Assembly: GCF_001458735.1 (NCBI RefSeq)
Contig: NZ_CZQA01000011.1
Coordinates: forward strand, 21,483-85,482
DNA: 64,000 bases
Direction of reading: 5' to 3'
DNA from: Candidatus Nitrospira nitrosa
Lineage (GTDB): Bacteria; Nitrospirota; Nitrospiria; Nitrospirales; Nitrospiraceae
Part shown: positions 1 through 8,997 of the stretch, one piece after another
How the letters are laid out: every line of letters starts with the position of its first letter
Position numbering within the stretch: position 1 is the stretch's first letter
The notes under the pieces: generated by a model
Databases searched by the model: none
The model's input: only the letters and a program-made list of their open reading frames with translations
Told to the model about the DNA's origin: nothing
Position numbers and translations under genes: made by a program

Positions 1-123
1 CAGATCGTTCCAAGCTCCACTCAGTAAATCCGAGAGCTCGGAATTCTTGTCCTCATCACTTGTAAACTCTTCCGGGTCCTCGCTGTACCATTCCTTCTCT
101 TTCAGGACTGCTTTTGATGGCAT
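1..123 (-). CDS. Hypothetical protein, N-terminal part only (runs off window)
   Basis: An open frame of 41 codons starts with ATG at 123-121 and reaches the window edge without a stop. The peptide is acidic and starts MPSKAVLKEKEWYSEDPEEF. The ATG shares one base with the TAA stop of the upstream lipoprotein gene (TAATG), so the two are probably translationally coupled in one transcript. Too little is visible to name a family. Confidence 0.55.
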   Translation of the reverse strand, partial: MPSKAVLKEKEWYSEDPEEFTSDEDKNSELSDLLSGAWNDL

Positions 124-1655
124 TAGTCACCTCCTGCCTGTTCAAGATCGCTTGCAAAATCGATTGCATCGCGGAGCAGCAGTTGATGGTCATGAAGCCC
201 CTGCTCAAGCTCGGCGAGCGTCTGCGTGCTACACTGAAGTTGTTCCGCCTGGTCTGTTGGGCGTGGGTTCGGTTCGGCCTGCAAGGCAGCGATAGAGTGG
301 CGGAGCTTTTCTCTGAAAGTCGTTACGACCGAAAAATTGCGAGGTTCTACACCTATGGGTGAGCCAGCCTGAAATTGGTCGCTTAAGGCACCATCCGGTC
401 CTGTCTTCCCATAGATTGTGCAGGGGTACACAGCTGGAACCAGAGAAGCCAGAGCGTCTAATTCCTTCAAGAAAGTCATGGCTTTGGGGTTCTGGCCCTT
501 TGCGGCCTCTTCCTTTATTGTCTTGTAACTACGCTTTGATACCACGCTTTTGGGGGTCCGTTGGCCGTCCGGTGAAATCTGTTGAGTGAGGATGGCGTGG
601 GTCGGGATGGGTGGACCCAGGAACCCGTATTGATCGATTGGGAAATCAAACCCCAAGTACCCGATGACCAGTGGCCGAGGAAAGGTCTCCACTAAAGAAA
701 TAGTGTTCGCAGATGCGGCGACAACTTTGACGGTCCCTCCTGGGATCAAAGTATCCCCAGCTTTCGACAGGATGCCCTCAACCATTCGGTTGAGCTTTTC
801 GAGATTGGTGTTGTATGCCTCCATGGAAACCTGCTGAACATCTCCACCGGCGTGTGGCATGAGTAGATCAACTGGCTTGCGAGCACCACCCCAGACCTCT
901 CCTGCCGAGGACTTTGATGATTGCAAGGACACGTTGACACGGCTCGTGAGGTAGACCCGGCTGACAACCCGGACGAAATTCTGTTTGATCTTCTTCTGCC
1001 CATCTATTGATGGAGCAAAATTGGAGAGGAAGGACCGGTGACTGGACGCCCACTTTTGTGTGTCTTCCTCCAAAGAGATTGTGTCGATGCCATAAGTCTT
1101 CGCGTCTGCGATGACGATGCTTCCTTGCGCTGCATCGCTTGCGAGCAAGCTTAATCCCACAGGAACACCCTGGACTGGCACAGCGAGATTGAGACCGGCA
1201 CCGCGGCGTACTGCAAAGGAATAGGTGGGAAAGCTTGAATTGGGAGCTGATGTGCCTGGTACACCTTGGCCAGGTGCAAACCAGTCCCGCGGGAGGATCA
1301 AATTGTTCGCGGCATGTACAGTCCTCTCATAAAATTTCCCAAAGCCGCTAGGCAGAATGCGGCCAATGTGGTTATCAAGAGGAAGAAACCCGCTCCGGTT
1401 GAAGATTTCCTGTTGCCTGTCAATTGGAATTTGCACCAGAAAAATGTCTCCAGGCTGTAAATCCTCCGTGAGCGGATAGACTGGCATGATCTGGCTTGCG
1501 CGTATAGTCAGCGACCAGTCCTTGGCTACCTGTTCCAACTCGTTCTGCTTCCCTTTCCATGAACAACCTGAAACTACGATGAGTAGAGATAGAAATAAAC
1601 TCGTGTACGGGGACGCCCCGTTCGAATGTCTATTCTTTCTTGGCACCACCTTCAT
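123..1655 (-). CDS. Large hypothetical lipoprotein
   Basis: This 510-residue protein has a basic N-terminus, a hydrophobic stretch at about residues 20-31 and a lipobox ending VVSGC, so it should be lipidated and anchored in a membrane facing the periplasm. The ATG at 1655 has a good ribosome site (GGGGAG, 7 nt away). No domain is recognised. The mature part is mixed alpha/beta-like, and the C-terminal 80 residues look helical. It is the first gene of a pair with the partial ORF at 1-123. The exported nature is well supported; the function is unknown. Confidence 0.75.
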   Translation of the reverse strand: MKVVPRKNRHSNGASPYTSLFLSLLIVVSGCSWKGKQNELEQVAKDWSLTIRASQIMPVYPLTEDLQPGDIFLVQIPIDRQQEIFNRSGFLPLDNHIGRILPSGFGKFYERTVHAANNLILPRDWFAPGQGVPGTSAPNSSFPTYSFAVRRGAGLNLAVPVQGVPVGLSLLASDAAQGSIVIADAKTYGIDTISLEEDTQKWASSHRSFLSNFAPSIDGQKKIKQNFVRVVSRVYLTSRVNVSLQSSKSSAGEVWGGARKPVDLLMPHAGGDVQQVSMEAYNTNLEKLNRMVEGILSKAGDTLIPGGTVKVVAASANTISLVETFPRPLVIGYLGFDFPIDQYGFLGPPIPTHAILTQQISPDGQRTPKSVVSKRSYKTIKEEAAKGQNPKAMTFLKELDALASLVPAVYPCTIYGKTGPDGALSDQFQAGSPIGVEPRNFSVVTTFREKLRHSIAALQAEPNPRPTDQAEQLQCSTQTLAELEQGLHDHQLLLRDAIDFASDLEQAGGD

Positions 1656-2074
1656 ACGTGTCTCCCCTGCATGACTGATATGTAATCAGATCATTTAATT
1701 TCAATGCTGTACATTGCCGGGTCTTGAATTTGGCACTCACTTGCATGCTAACGCACACAGATCGATGCAACTTTCTACATGAAGTGATCTATGGAACGAT
1801 CTCATCCATGACCCTGAAACTAAAATGCTTCCAGTATTGGCAGGAGCAAAGAATAGGCCACGAGGAAGATCGCGAGAACTACGTAAATCAGGAAGAATTG
1901 TGAAGTTGGTTAGGAAGAACGATCGCTAGAGGTGAATCTCTTTCGATTCAGGGTGTATCTAAATAGATTCATGGTTAGTTCTTCTGGATGGGTGGCAAGT
2001 GAGAATACCATGGGAGCCAGTAACGCTCCTACCTATCCTTTCTCGATAGCCATGAACTGACAGATGGTTCGGCA
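1656..2074. other. Intergenic region, 419 bp
   Basis: No convincing gene is visible. It holds one copy of the 51-bp repeat (1931-1981) and must contain the terminator of the nuclease gene and the promoter of the lipoprotein gene, both on the minus strand. A TGGCAC-TTGC sequence near 1729 resembles a sigma54 site, but its spacing is one base short and no plus-strand gene follows. Confidence 0.5.
1931..1981 (-). repeat. 51-bp dispersed repeat, copy A
   Basis: By eye 42 of 51 bases match copy B at 3552-3602, with no gaps. Within it GAATC-N6-GATTC and ATCT-N4-AGAT form short dyads. It lies 94 bp after the stop of the nuclease gene and about 275 bp before the start of the lipoprotein gene. Confidence 0.55.
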
Positions 2075-3091
2075 CTACCACTCCCGAATTATCTTCCCCT
2101 CAGCGGTGAATAGCTGTGAGCCGGCTTCTTTGAAGACGACTTCATCTGGGGCATAGATGACCTTCCGGCCGTCTTTCACCATCTGTTCGATCTGGAACGG
2201 AATTGCAGCCAAGAATCCCTCATCATGCATGCTGGCCCTTTCGAAGAACACATCATCCGGGAACAGGCTGAGATAGGTGTCGAAGCCACCTTTGAATGTG
2301 CCAAGTTTTCGATAGGCCCACCAGGTACATTGGCGACGGTAGAGCTTGGGGTGGAGAAACCGTTTGGTCTTTTCCGGTTTGAGTGTGGCGGTTGCCGGCG
2401 GCTGGTACAGGAGTTGAGAATCAAACTCACCAATCGTACGGGTTTGATATTGTGCTACACCGTCGGTGGCAGTTTCCCCGATCGCCCACGCCTCCAGGCA
2501 GGCCTCCATTTCGGCCGGTTGCATGGAATTATACAACGCCACGATCGCGAGACCCTGTCGGAGAATTTCCAGATTGATGTCGATCTCGTTGACGAGCACA
2601 TTGCCGACGAATCGCCCGTATTTATCTACGGCATCCGCCGGACCTTCATGATCCGTCACCTCTGTCTGAAATCGACAGGGGAGAGGAGACGTGCCGAACG
2701 TGCTGAGATAGCGGCCCAGTCGAACCGTGGCGGTTTCTGCCTGACGCTGGCGATATTTTTTGACCAGTCCGGATCCTCTGAGGCTGCCAAACGGCTGACC
2801 TTTGTAGGTCTTCCCCTTCATGGATTGCGGTTGATAGTGCAGTTCTGGTGCGTCGACTCCCTGTAGCCGCACGGTGATTTTCCCATTTTTAATGACCGGC
2901 TTCAGTTGGCCGAACGATTTGACACAGGCACCGGCATACTTCGTGGTGGGGCGTGGAACGTCATCGGCTGGTTGGTATTGGACGGCACTAGGAGAGACCG
3001 TCAGCACAATCTTCGTCGTATCGGCATCAGATTCTCCTATCGGCCAGAACTGTGACAGGTCTAACGTTCCATCGATCGTCAGCTTGCCCAT
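2075..3091 (-). CDS. Staphylococcal-nuclease-like (thermonuclease) protein
   Basis: The 338-residue protein carries an SNase-like OB fold at about residues 70-200. The motif VRLQGVDAPE gives the family's metal and catalytic positions (R75, D80, E83), and DKYGR supplies the second arginine (R160). It is followed by a helix ending RQGLA, typical of the family. Hence a calcium-dependent phosphodiesterase of DNA/RNA is likely. The first 65 and last 130 residues are not part of the usual fold. No signal peptide is evident, unlike classical secreted SNases. ATG 3091 has a strong AAGGAG site. The start overlaps the preceding small exported ORF by 65 bp. Confidence 0.8.
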   Translation of the reverse strand: MGKLTIDGTLDLSQFWPIGESDADTTKIVLTVSPSAVQYQPADDVPRPTTKYAGACVKSFGQLKPVIKNGKITVRLQGVDAPELHYQPQSMKGKTYKGQPFGSLRGSGLVKKYRQRQAETATVRLGRYLSTFGTSPLPCRFQTEVTDHEGPADAVDKYGRFVGNVLVNEIDINLEILRQGLAIVALYNSMQPAEMEACLEAWAIGETATDGVAQYQTRTIGEFDSQLLYQPPATATLKPEKTKRFLHPKLYRRQCTWWAYRKLGTFKGGFDTYLSLFPDDVFFERASMHDEGFLAAIPFQIEQMVKDGRKVIYAPDEVVFKEAGSQLFTAEGKIIREW

Positions 3092-3422
3092 GTCGTCTGT
3101 CTCCTTTCAGCCGGAGGGGTTGAGCCATTGAATTCCGTTGCGTAAGCGTCACCGTCTGCTTCGACCGCACGAGTGATTCCTGGTGGCAGGCTTGTGAGCT
3201 CAGGGGACTAGTCGGTGCTAGATCTTCGCAGCGGCCGCCTGGTCTGGTCTTTGATCTCATGTCAGTATCGTGAACTTGGCTCAAGACAGGGGGCAGGCCT
3301 GAAGGCTGACGGATTGCTGCATTTACTGGTGCGTTTTGCCGCAAGGAGTTTTTATCGGCGATCAGACTCACTACGAGCAATAGTAATAACCATCCAGCGC
3401 TCAACCACAATGATGTACGCAT
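3027..3422 (-). CDS. Small exported hypothetical protein
   Basis: The ORF opens with a clear signal-type segment (MRTSLWLSAGWLLLLLVVSL) and a ribosome site AAAGGA 8 nt before ATG 3422. The rest is low-complexity and polar with no recognised domain. Its 3' end overlaps the nuclease gene by 65 bp, which is unusual, so the C-terminus may be eroded or the frame may be real only in its first part. Being upstream of the nuclease on the same strand, it is probably cotranscribed with it. Confidence 0.45.
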   Translation of the reverse strand: MRTSLWLSAGWLLLLLVVSLIADKNSLRQNAPVNAAIRQPSGLPPVLSQVHDTDMRSKTRPGGRCEDLAPTSPLSSQACHQESLVRSKQTVTLTQRNSMAQPLRLKGDRRHGQADDRWNVRPVTVLADRRI

Positions 3423-3551
3423 AGAAATAGTCCTTTCATTCCTTGGCTTAGCAAGGAGTAGTCTAGCAAGGAACGGGCCAATCGGGATGCAGAGAGAATC
3501 GGAACAATTGATAAAGAATGATGACGGTGGCGTATATCAAGAACCGTGCGC

Positions 3552-3602
3552 GGTGTATCTCTTTTGACTCAGAGTGTATCTGAATAGATTCAGTATGAGT
3601 TC
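3552..3602 (-). repeat. 51-bp dispersed repeat, copy B
   Basis: Ungapped match to copy A at 1931-1981 (42 of 51 by eye). It lies 73 bp after the stop of pxpC and 130 bp before the start of the small exported ORF, the same relative position as copy A. It could be a shared promoter/operator region or a small mobile repeat. Confidence 0.55.
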
Positions 3603-3674
3603 AGTGAGAAGTGGGGACTCAGTTTGAGCTGTTGATACCAGGATGGCCGGTGATTGTGAGGTTGTGCCAGCCAA

Positions 3675-4652
3675 TCATGTGTAGCGCCTGTCACATGGCG
3701 GTAAGGCTGCGTCAAGTTGGGCATGTTGCATTCGTAAGAGACGTTGAGCTTGGGCCACGGTGCACAGAATAAATCGAATGCGGTCGCCAGGAGCCAATTG
3801 TGCGGCAAGGGGAAGGTCGGCTGAAATCACGACAGCGATTTTGGGATAGCCTCCGGTGGTCTGTCGGTCAGCCATCAAGAGGATTGGCTGCCCGTCGGAG
3901 GGCACTTGCAGGGATCCCGTGGCTGTGCCGTCCGAGATAAAAGCAACAGTGTCTTTCTGGACAATCTTGGGGCCGGCCAAGCGATAACCCATGCGATTGG
4001 ATTGAGGAGAGACGGTATAGGGGCTCTGCGTCAAGGTCGTGAGCGAATGCTTTTCAAAAAACATCTGCTGTGGACCAGGAATGATGCGCAGGGTTGCAGC
4101 GCGTTCATAGCGAGGACGGAGTGGGGCTGGGAATTCTGTACCGATTGGCTGGGTAATGAGTAGGGCTGGTTTTCCACCTCGCAAAACATCCCCTTGTGTC
4201 AGTGGCCTTCCATGCAGCCCTCCTGTTTCGCTTGCATAGTGGGTTGCGCGGCTGCCCAGTACCAAAGGGACGTCGATGCCGCCAGCGATCGCGAGGTATG
4301 CACGAGCTCCAGCCCGTGGCATGCCGAAGCGCAATTGACCACCACGCGGAATCAGCATACTTCTCCACATCGGCATGTTACGACCATCAAGGGTAGGGGA
4401 GATGTCCGCTCCGGTGATGGCGATGACCGTGTCCTGCTTGAACAGGAGTTCCGGCCCTTTTAGGGTGAGCTCAAGTACCGCCGCCTGGTCTGGATTCCCA
4501 ACCTGCCGATTTGCAACGATCATGGAGAAGGAGTCCATTGCTCCTGAGACGGATACGCCATAGTGTTGATGGCCGTGGCGCCCCAGGTCTTGTATGGTGG
4601 TCAGCCAGCCGCTTTTCAGGACAAGGATCTCGGCTGGCTGGAGTTTCATCAT
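3675..4652 (-). CDS. pxpC: 5-oxoprolinase subunit C (biotin-dependent carboxyltransferase-like)
   Basis: This 325-residue protein matches the KipA/PxpC family (carboxyltransferase AHS2 fold) throughout. Visible marks are TTIQDLGRHGHQHYGVSVSG near the start, IAITGAD, YLAIAGGI, and DRQTTGGYPKIAVV near the end. With PxpA and PxpB it forms the prokaryotic ATP-dependent 5-oxoprolinase that opens 5-oxoproline to glutamate, removing a damage product of glutamine and glutamate. Its ATG overlaps the pxpA stop by 4 bp (ATGA), indicating translational coupling. Length and motifs are normal for the family. Cytoplasmic. Confidence 0.93.
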   Translation of the reverse strand: MMKLQPAEILVLKSGWLTTIQDLGRHGHQHYGVSVSGAMDSFSMIVANRQVGNPDQAAVLELTLKGPELLFKQDTVIAITGADISPTLDGRNMPMWRSMLIPRGGQLRFGMPRAGARAYLAIAGGIDVPLVLGSRATHYASETGGLHGRPLTQGDVLRGGKPALLITQPIGTEFPAPLRPRYERAATLRIIPGPQQMFFEKHSLTTLTQSPYTVSPQSNRMGYRLAGPKIVQKDTVAFISDGTATGSLQVPSDGQPILLMADRQTTGGYPKIAVVISADLPLAAQLAPGDRIRFILCTVAQAQRLLRMQHAQLDAALPPCDRRYT

Positions 4653-5410
4653 GTCTGAAGCGGCTTCGCAATGCGAACTCCAGCCGATTGAATCTCTTGT
4701 CCAATAAGCTGGAGGAATTCAACTGCCTGGGGAGTGTCTAGGTGAACGCACAGGCTCTCGGCCTGGATCGCTATTTGCTGTCCATCAATGCTGGTGACAG
4801 AGCCGTTGAGGATCTCGCGCAATTGCCGACGAATGTGTTGCTTAGGCTGTAACAGCGCATGAGGGTGTGAGCGAGGAACCAAGGTGCCGTCGGACTGATA
4901 CGCTCGGTCGGCGAATGCTTCCTGAATCACAGTCAGTCCAGCCGTTCTCCCGCTTGTTACCAGTTCCAATCCTGCAAGGGCAAACAGTAGCAGGTGAGCA
5001 TCGAATGATGCCACGGCTCGTGCAACGGCATCGGCCACTCTACGATCTCGTGCCGCCAAGTTATAGAGAGCCCCATGAAGCTTGACGTGGCTGAGTGTCA
5101 GTTGCTCCGACTCCAGTACTTCGGCCAACGTTTTCAGCTGTGCAGATAGGAGCCATTCAACTTCGTCTGCAGACGTCCGGCGATCCCGGCGTCCGAAGTC
5201 TTGTGCATCGGGAAATCCTGGATGGGCGCCGATTGCCGTTCCGGATTGTGCGGCAAGCTTCGCAGTGCGGAGCATAAGTGAGGGATTACCGGCATGTACG
5301 CCGCAGGCAATATTCACCGAGGTGATCAGCGGCATGAGCTGAGCTTCAAGAGCGTGATACGTTTCACCCTCGTACTCGCCCATGTCACTGTTTAAATCAA
5401 TCGTTGCCAT
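4649..5410 (-). CDS. pxpA: 5-oxoprolinase subunit A (LamB/YcsF family)
   Basis: PxpA phosphorylates and helps open 5-oxoproline together with PxpB/PxpC. The protein shows the family start IDLNSDMGEYEG, then SVNIACGVHAGNP, GAHPGFPD and VKLHGALYN, and ends as usual at about 250 residues. I place the start at ATG 5410 because family members begin a few residues before IDLN and a GAGAG ribosome site precedes it; the longer frame from 5443 adds an unneeded extension. It overlaps the pxpB end by 14 bp and pxpC by 4 bp, so the three genes form one tight operon. Confidence 0.93.
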   Translation of the reverse strand: MATIDLNSDMGEYEGETYHALEAQLMPLITSVNIACGVHAGNPSLMLRTAKLAAQSGTAIGAHPGFPDAQDFGRRDRRTSADEVEWLLSAQLKTLAEVLESEQLTLSHVKLHGALYNLAARDRRVADAVARAVASFDAHLLLFALAGLELVTSGRTAGLTVIQEAFADRAYQSDGTLVPRSHPHALLQPKQHIRRQLREILNGSVTSIDGQQIAIQAESLCVHLDTPQAVEFLQLIGQEIQSAGVRIAKPLQT

Positions 5411-6140
5411 GCAAGCTCTCATGGTTGAGACGATCGAACTCATGACGGTCGATTGGATTGAATTGAACGATGTCCCCTGGCTTCAGTAGGAAGGGATCGG
5501 CTCTGCCCTTGCGGTACATGGCGATCGGTGTTCGACCAATCAGTTGCCAGCCGCCTGGTGTGGCGATGGGGTAAATTCCCGTCTGGTGATCAGCAATGCC
5601 GACTGATCCAGCCGGGACTGTCGTCCTCGGGGTTGAACGGCGAGGCATGGCCAACCGCTCAGAGACGAGCCCAAGATAGGGAAACCCGGGACTGAATCCG
5701 AGCATATACACGCGGTACTGAATGGACGCGTGCAATGCGCTGGCCTCATCCGGTTGTAGACCGGCAAAGGCTGCCACCGCTTCCAAGTCAGGCCCCCATT
5801 CGCCGCCGTACAAGACGGGAATTTCGTGGAGAATGCCTTGTGGGTCAGCCTGGCCTGGTTCTCGTCGCGGTAAGGTCTTGAGTCTCTTGGCCAACGTGGC
5901 CGAATCCCATCGGAGCGGATCAAAGTGAACGGTGACCGATCGATAGGTGGGGACGATGTCGTGGATGCCTTGCCAATGTTGGTTGAAGACCGTCTTCGCG
6001 AATGCCACGACTCGGGAGTTGATTTCCGAATTGATCATGTTCCCGAACTCAATTGTGAGTGCGGAGTCGCCAAGCGGCAGAATACGGAAGCTCTCTTTCT
6101 TTGGATGATGCGGGCGTCTGGTATGAGATCGAGAAGGCAC
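5397..6140 (-). CDS. pxpB: 5-oxoprolinase subunit B (KipI family)
   Basis: The protein has the KipI/PxpB (AHS1) signature: FRILPLGDSALTIEFG at the start, MLGFSPGFPYLG, and IGIYP/ATPGGWQLIGRTP-like motifs toward the end. It works with PxpC in ATP-dependent 5-oxoproline cleavage. The open frame extends to 6245, but that would overlap the upstream oxidase gene. GTG 6140 gives 247 residues, close to the family length, and lies just after the oxidase stop at 6160. The start codon remains somewhat uncertain because only a weak ribosome site (GGTAAG) precedes it. Confidence 0.88.
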   Translation of the reverse strand: MPSRSHTRRPHHPKKESFRILPLGDSALTIEFGNMINSEINSRVVAFAKTVFNQHWQGIHDIVPTYRSVTVHFDPLRWDSATLAKRLKTLPRREPGQADPQGILHEIPVLYGGEWGPDLEAVAAFAGLQPDEASALHASIQYRVYMLGFSPGFPYLGLVSERLAMPRRSTPRTTVPAGSVGIADHQTGIYPIATPGGWQLIGRTPIAMYRKGRADPFLLKPGDIVQFNPIDRHEFDRLNHESLHGND

Positions 6141-6159
6141 TGGACTTACCGTTGGAGCG

Positions 6160-7809
6160 TTACCGAGGCTTAGCCGTTGTGAGAATTGATTGGGCTGCTG
6201 CAATGCCGGAAAGGGCCGCTCCCTCCATGAAACCCTGCCATTCATAGAACGAGTTGGTGTGTTCGCCGGCGAACAAGAGATTGCCTGCCGGGAGGCCTTC
6301 CAAACCTGCCATTGTCGTGAATTGGCCTGGACGATAACAGGTATAGCTGCCTTTCATCAGAGGGTTTGACGGCCAATGTTCGAGATGTGCGCGGTACTGT
6401 CCCTGTCTATCCTTGGACGCAGCTCCAAGTGTGCCGGGGTAGACTCGATTCAAATCCTGTAAGAACTGCGCGGCGTTTGTTTGGACTGCACCTGGGTCCA
6501 GTCCAGCCCCACGAGGCCCGCTTGAATAGTCGGTGAGAATTCCGCGGTTGTCTGATCCCAACGTCGGATTGGTTTCCCATGTCGTTTGGACGTTGAGGAG
6601 ATCCGCATAAGCCGTTCCGTTACTCCCCAATGTATGCCAGGGTCGGCTTGAAAAACCGATCATCATTTTGGCATTCGTTCCATACCCGAGTCCCTGAATC
6701 GCAGCACGTTGTGCGGGAGGGAGACCAAGCCCAGCATCCAAGTTCACCTGGCGGAGCGTCGTAAAGGGGATGGCCAGCACGGCGACATCATGCGAGAAGG
6801 TCACGGTACGGGAATCTTGCTGAACCGTGAGTTCGATCCGTTCATCGCTCAACTGGCGGACTCGCATGAGTCTTGAGCCATACACAATCTGTCCTGAAAG
6901 TTCGCGTGTCAGTCCTTCGGTGATTCGATCATTGCCGTCGACTAGATGATACCGTTCGTCACTGAATACGCCGAAGGGAGTGAAGTGCGAGCGCTGGTCA
7001 GCATGAATGAAGAGGAGAAACGTAAGACAGCTTTGTTCGTCCGCTGTGAGTCCATACTCAGCCTCATAGGCGGCAACAATTGCGGCCTTGGCGAGCGGCC
7101 CTGCCGAGACACCGGCTCCATTTTCTCCCTCCAGGTAGGCCAATAGGCTGATCCGGTCCAAGGCCACATCGTCCATGGTATGGGATGTAGCCGTGACTTT
7201 TCGTGATAGGTGGTTCAGGTCAATCCGCATCACCGAGATGAAATCTCGAAACTCCGCTACGACTGCTGCTTCTGAATACCGTTGTCCATAGAAGTGGTAG
7301 AAGACCTCTCCCGGCTCCTTGTTCATATCCTCCAGGCTCAGACGAAATCGCTTAGCGTAGCTCAGCATCGTCTTATGCAGCGTGTCGATGAGTTCGCCGC
7401 CGCGTTCGACCACTTGGCCTGGAAAATAACCACGTAACGTCCAACAACGGCCACCTGCTCGATTGGCCGCCTCGTAGATGGTGGCTTGAACGCCTCCGCT
7501 CTTGAGCGCATCGGCACAAGCCAGTCCGGCGAGCCCCGCACCGACAATCCCTACGGAGAGCGAGGAAGGCGATGGCTTGGCGGCGGCCGCGCATCGTGGA
7601 AGCCCCGGCATCGCCCCCAGGGCAAGCGCGACACTCGTTGTCCCGGCACTAAGCAGAAAGTCGCGGCGCGAAATCGAATGCGCAGCCCTTCGTGGAAGCC
7701 ACTCTTGGATCGCTCCAAGTGCATCGACAGCAGAACAGTGCCGGCGTTCAGCCAAGAAGGCGGCTGTCGTTAAGCGGACCAACGAACGGAATGATGGAGT
7801 TCGGAACAT
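6160..7809 (-). CDS. FAD-dependent amine oxidase (flavin monoamine oxidase family), Tat-exported
   Basis: About 549 residues from ATG 7809, which has a GGGAG site. A twin-arginine motif SRRDFLL and hydrophobic stretch lie at residues 47-70, preceded by an unusually long n-region of some 46 residues. The FAD Rossmann motif VGIVGAGLAGLACADAL follows at about 86, then an E-R-GGR motif, and the C-terminal LFAGEHTN typical of the family. It should be a folded periplasmic flavoenzyme oxidising an amine or amino acid; the substrate cannot be told. It ends 20 bp before pxpB, so it is probably cotranscribed with pxpBAC. Confidence 0.85.
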   Translation of the reverse strand: MFRTPSFRSLVRLTTAAFLAERRHCSAVDALGAIQEWLPRRAAHSISRRDFLLSAGTTSVALALGAMPGLPRCAAAAKPSPSSLSVGIVGAGLAGLACADALKSGGVQATIYEAANRAGGRCWTLRGYFPGQVVERGGELIDTLHKTMLSYAKRFRLSLEDMNKEPGEVFYHFYGQRYSEAAVVAEFRDFISVMRIDLNHLSRKVTATSHTMDDVALDRISLLAYLEGENGAGVSAGPLAKAAIVAAYEAEYGLTADEQSCLTFLLFIHADQRSHFTPFGVFSDERYHLVDGNDRITEGLTRELSGQIVYGSRLMRVRQLSDERIELTVQQDSRTVTFSHDVAVLAIPFTTLRQVNLDAGLGLPPAQRAAIQGLGYGTNAKMMIGFSSRPWHTLGSNGTAYADLLNVQTTWETNPTLGSDNRGILTDYSSGPRGAGLDPGAVQTNAAQFLQDLNRVYPGTLGAASKDRQGQYRAHLEHWPSNPLMKGSYTCYRPGQFTTMAGLEGLPAGNLLFAGEHTNSFYEWQGFMEGAALSGIAAAQSILTTAKPR

Positions 7810-8110
7810 GAGCACGTCTCCCGGTTGGACAACGATCAGGCACGGTATCTTACAGAAATGATAAGAGCTGCGGAAAGAGGGGAGCAAGGGAGTGGCGATC
7901 AATGGGCGACACGAACCGCCGTTAGAACATAGCGCAGACTATATCTGGGGCTAAAAGCGCAGGAAGAGCTGTCCAACTATTGGACAGTTGTGGGCGAAGG
8001 TTGGCTGCCATGAAAAGAGTGGGGTGATTTTATTTCTGCTTAAGTGTTAGATTCGATTTCCACGACAGAGAGATGTGACTCATTCAGTCTTCTACATGGA
8101 GGGATGGACG

Positions 8111-8518
8111 ATGGGACTCTTTGGCACGATTATGGAGAAACTCGGATTTGGTTCCGCTGCCCACGCAGCCCCCCCGCCGCCGGCTGCGGCTCCGGTATCA
8201 AGTGCTCCGTCAGCTCCCGATGCGGCGCAGGCTGCTCCCAAGCCCGCTGCGATATCGGCGGTCGATGTCGTGGGAAAGCTTGAAGGGCTTGCTGCGCAGA
8301 ATTCGCAGAAGCTGAATTGGAAGACGTCGATCGTCGATTTGATGAAGCTCTTGAATTTGGACAGCAGTCTCACGGCACGCAAAGAACTGGCGACTGAACT
8401 CGGATGCCCCGCAGACAAGATGGGCGACTCCGCCCAAATGAACATGTGGCTCCACAAAGCGGTGTTGCAGAAGTTGGCGGCGAATGGTGGGAATATTCCC
8501 AAGGAACTCTTGCACTGA
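8111..8518 (+). CDS. DUF3597 family protein
   Basis: The 135-residue protein begins MGLFGTIMEKLGFG, then has an Ala/Pro-rich linker (residues 17-48) and a compact helical C-terminal domain of about 85 residues (AVDVVGKLEGLAAQNSQKLN...). This arrangement is that of the DUF3597 family, whose role is unknown. ATG 8111 is chosen because a GGAGGG site precedes it and family members start MG-x-F; the upstream frame from 8075 is less likely. A single gene, convergent with the bactofilin gene. Confidence 0.8.
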   Translation: MGLFGTIMEKLGFGSAAHAAPPPPAAAPVSSAPSAPDAAQAAPKPAAISAVDVVGKLEGLAAQNSQKLNWKTSIVDLMKLLNLDSSLTARKELATELGCPADKMGDSAQMNMWLHKAVLQKLAANGGNIPKELLH

Positions 8519-8538
8519 CAGAATGCAGAGCGAGAGGA

Positions 8539-8997
8539 CTATGAGCTCTCTTGCTCGCTCTCGATCAAAATCGGGCGGGAGAGGCTCAGCCTTTGCGGCG
8601 CTTCGGTCAGGACCAAAGGGGTCTGCTGGAACTCATCGACCACCGGATGTGAGCCCATGTCGATCGAGCCTTTAAAAAAGGCGCCCTCTTCCATCGAGAA
8701 CGACGGCGCAGAGATATCCCCAAGGACAACTGCGGGTTTGAGCAGTTGGATTTTGCTGGTCGCAGTCACGTTGCCATGGATCTTTCCTCTGGTGACGATG
8801 GTTTCAGCGACAATCGTTCCTCGGATCGTGGCATTTTCGCCGATCACCAACATCCCTTTTGCATGGATCTCGCCCTCGATGGAGCTGTCAAGCTGAACCG
8901 TGCTGTGAAAGTGGACGATGCCCTTGAAGGTGACGTCCTTTCCAAGCACGGTGAAGTGTCCATTGTCGGAATCACTCTCTCTTTTTTTGTCCCACAT
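8539..8997 (-). CDS. Bactofilin family cytoskeletal protein
   Basis: The 152-residue protein has a short hydrophilic N-terminus and a repeating beta-helix core (residues 15-115) with the bactofilin pattern: TVLGKDVTFKGIVHF, SIEGEIHAKGMLVIGENATI, GTIVAETIVTRGKIHGNVTA. Bactofilins polymerise without nucleotide and scaffold envelope processes such as cell-wall remodelling, stalk or appendage placement. ATG 8997 follows a GAGGGG site. The gene stands alone, so its partner process is not shown. Confidence 0.88.
   Translation of the reverse strand: MWDKKRESDSDNGHFTVLGKDVTFKGIVHFHSTVQLDSSIEGEIHAKGMLVIGENATIRGTIVAETIVTRGKIHGNVTATSKIQLLKPAVVLGDISAPSFSMEEGAFFKGSIDMGSHPVVDEFQQTPLVLTEAPQRLSLSRPILIESEQESS

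Noticed and set aside
1728..1745. Sigma54-like TGGCAC...TTGCAT
   Set aside because: GG and GC elements are 9 bp apart instead of 10, and no plus-strand gene follows.
2225..2866. 213-aa plus-strand frame opposite the nuclease gene
   Set aside because: A shadow of the well-supported minus-strand SNase gene, with no ribosome site or family.
8528..8560. GAGCGAG...CTCGCTC hairpin at the end of the convergent DUF3597 and bactofilin genes
   Set aside because: Only 7 bp with a 19-nt loop and partly inside the bactofilin gene end; too weak to call a terminator.
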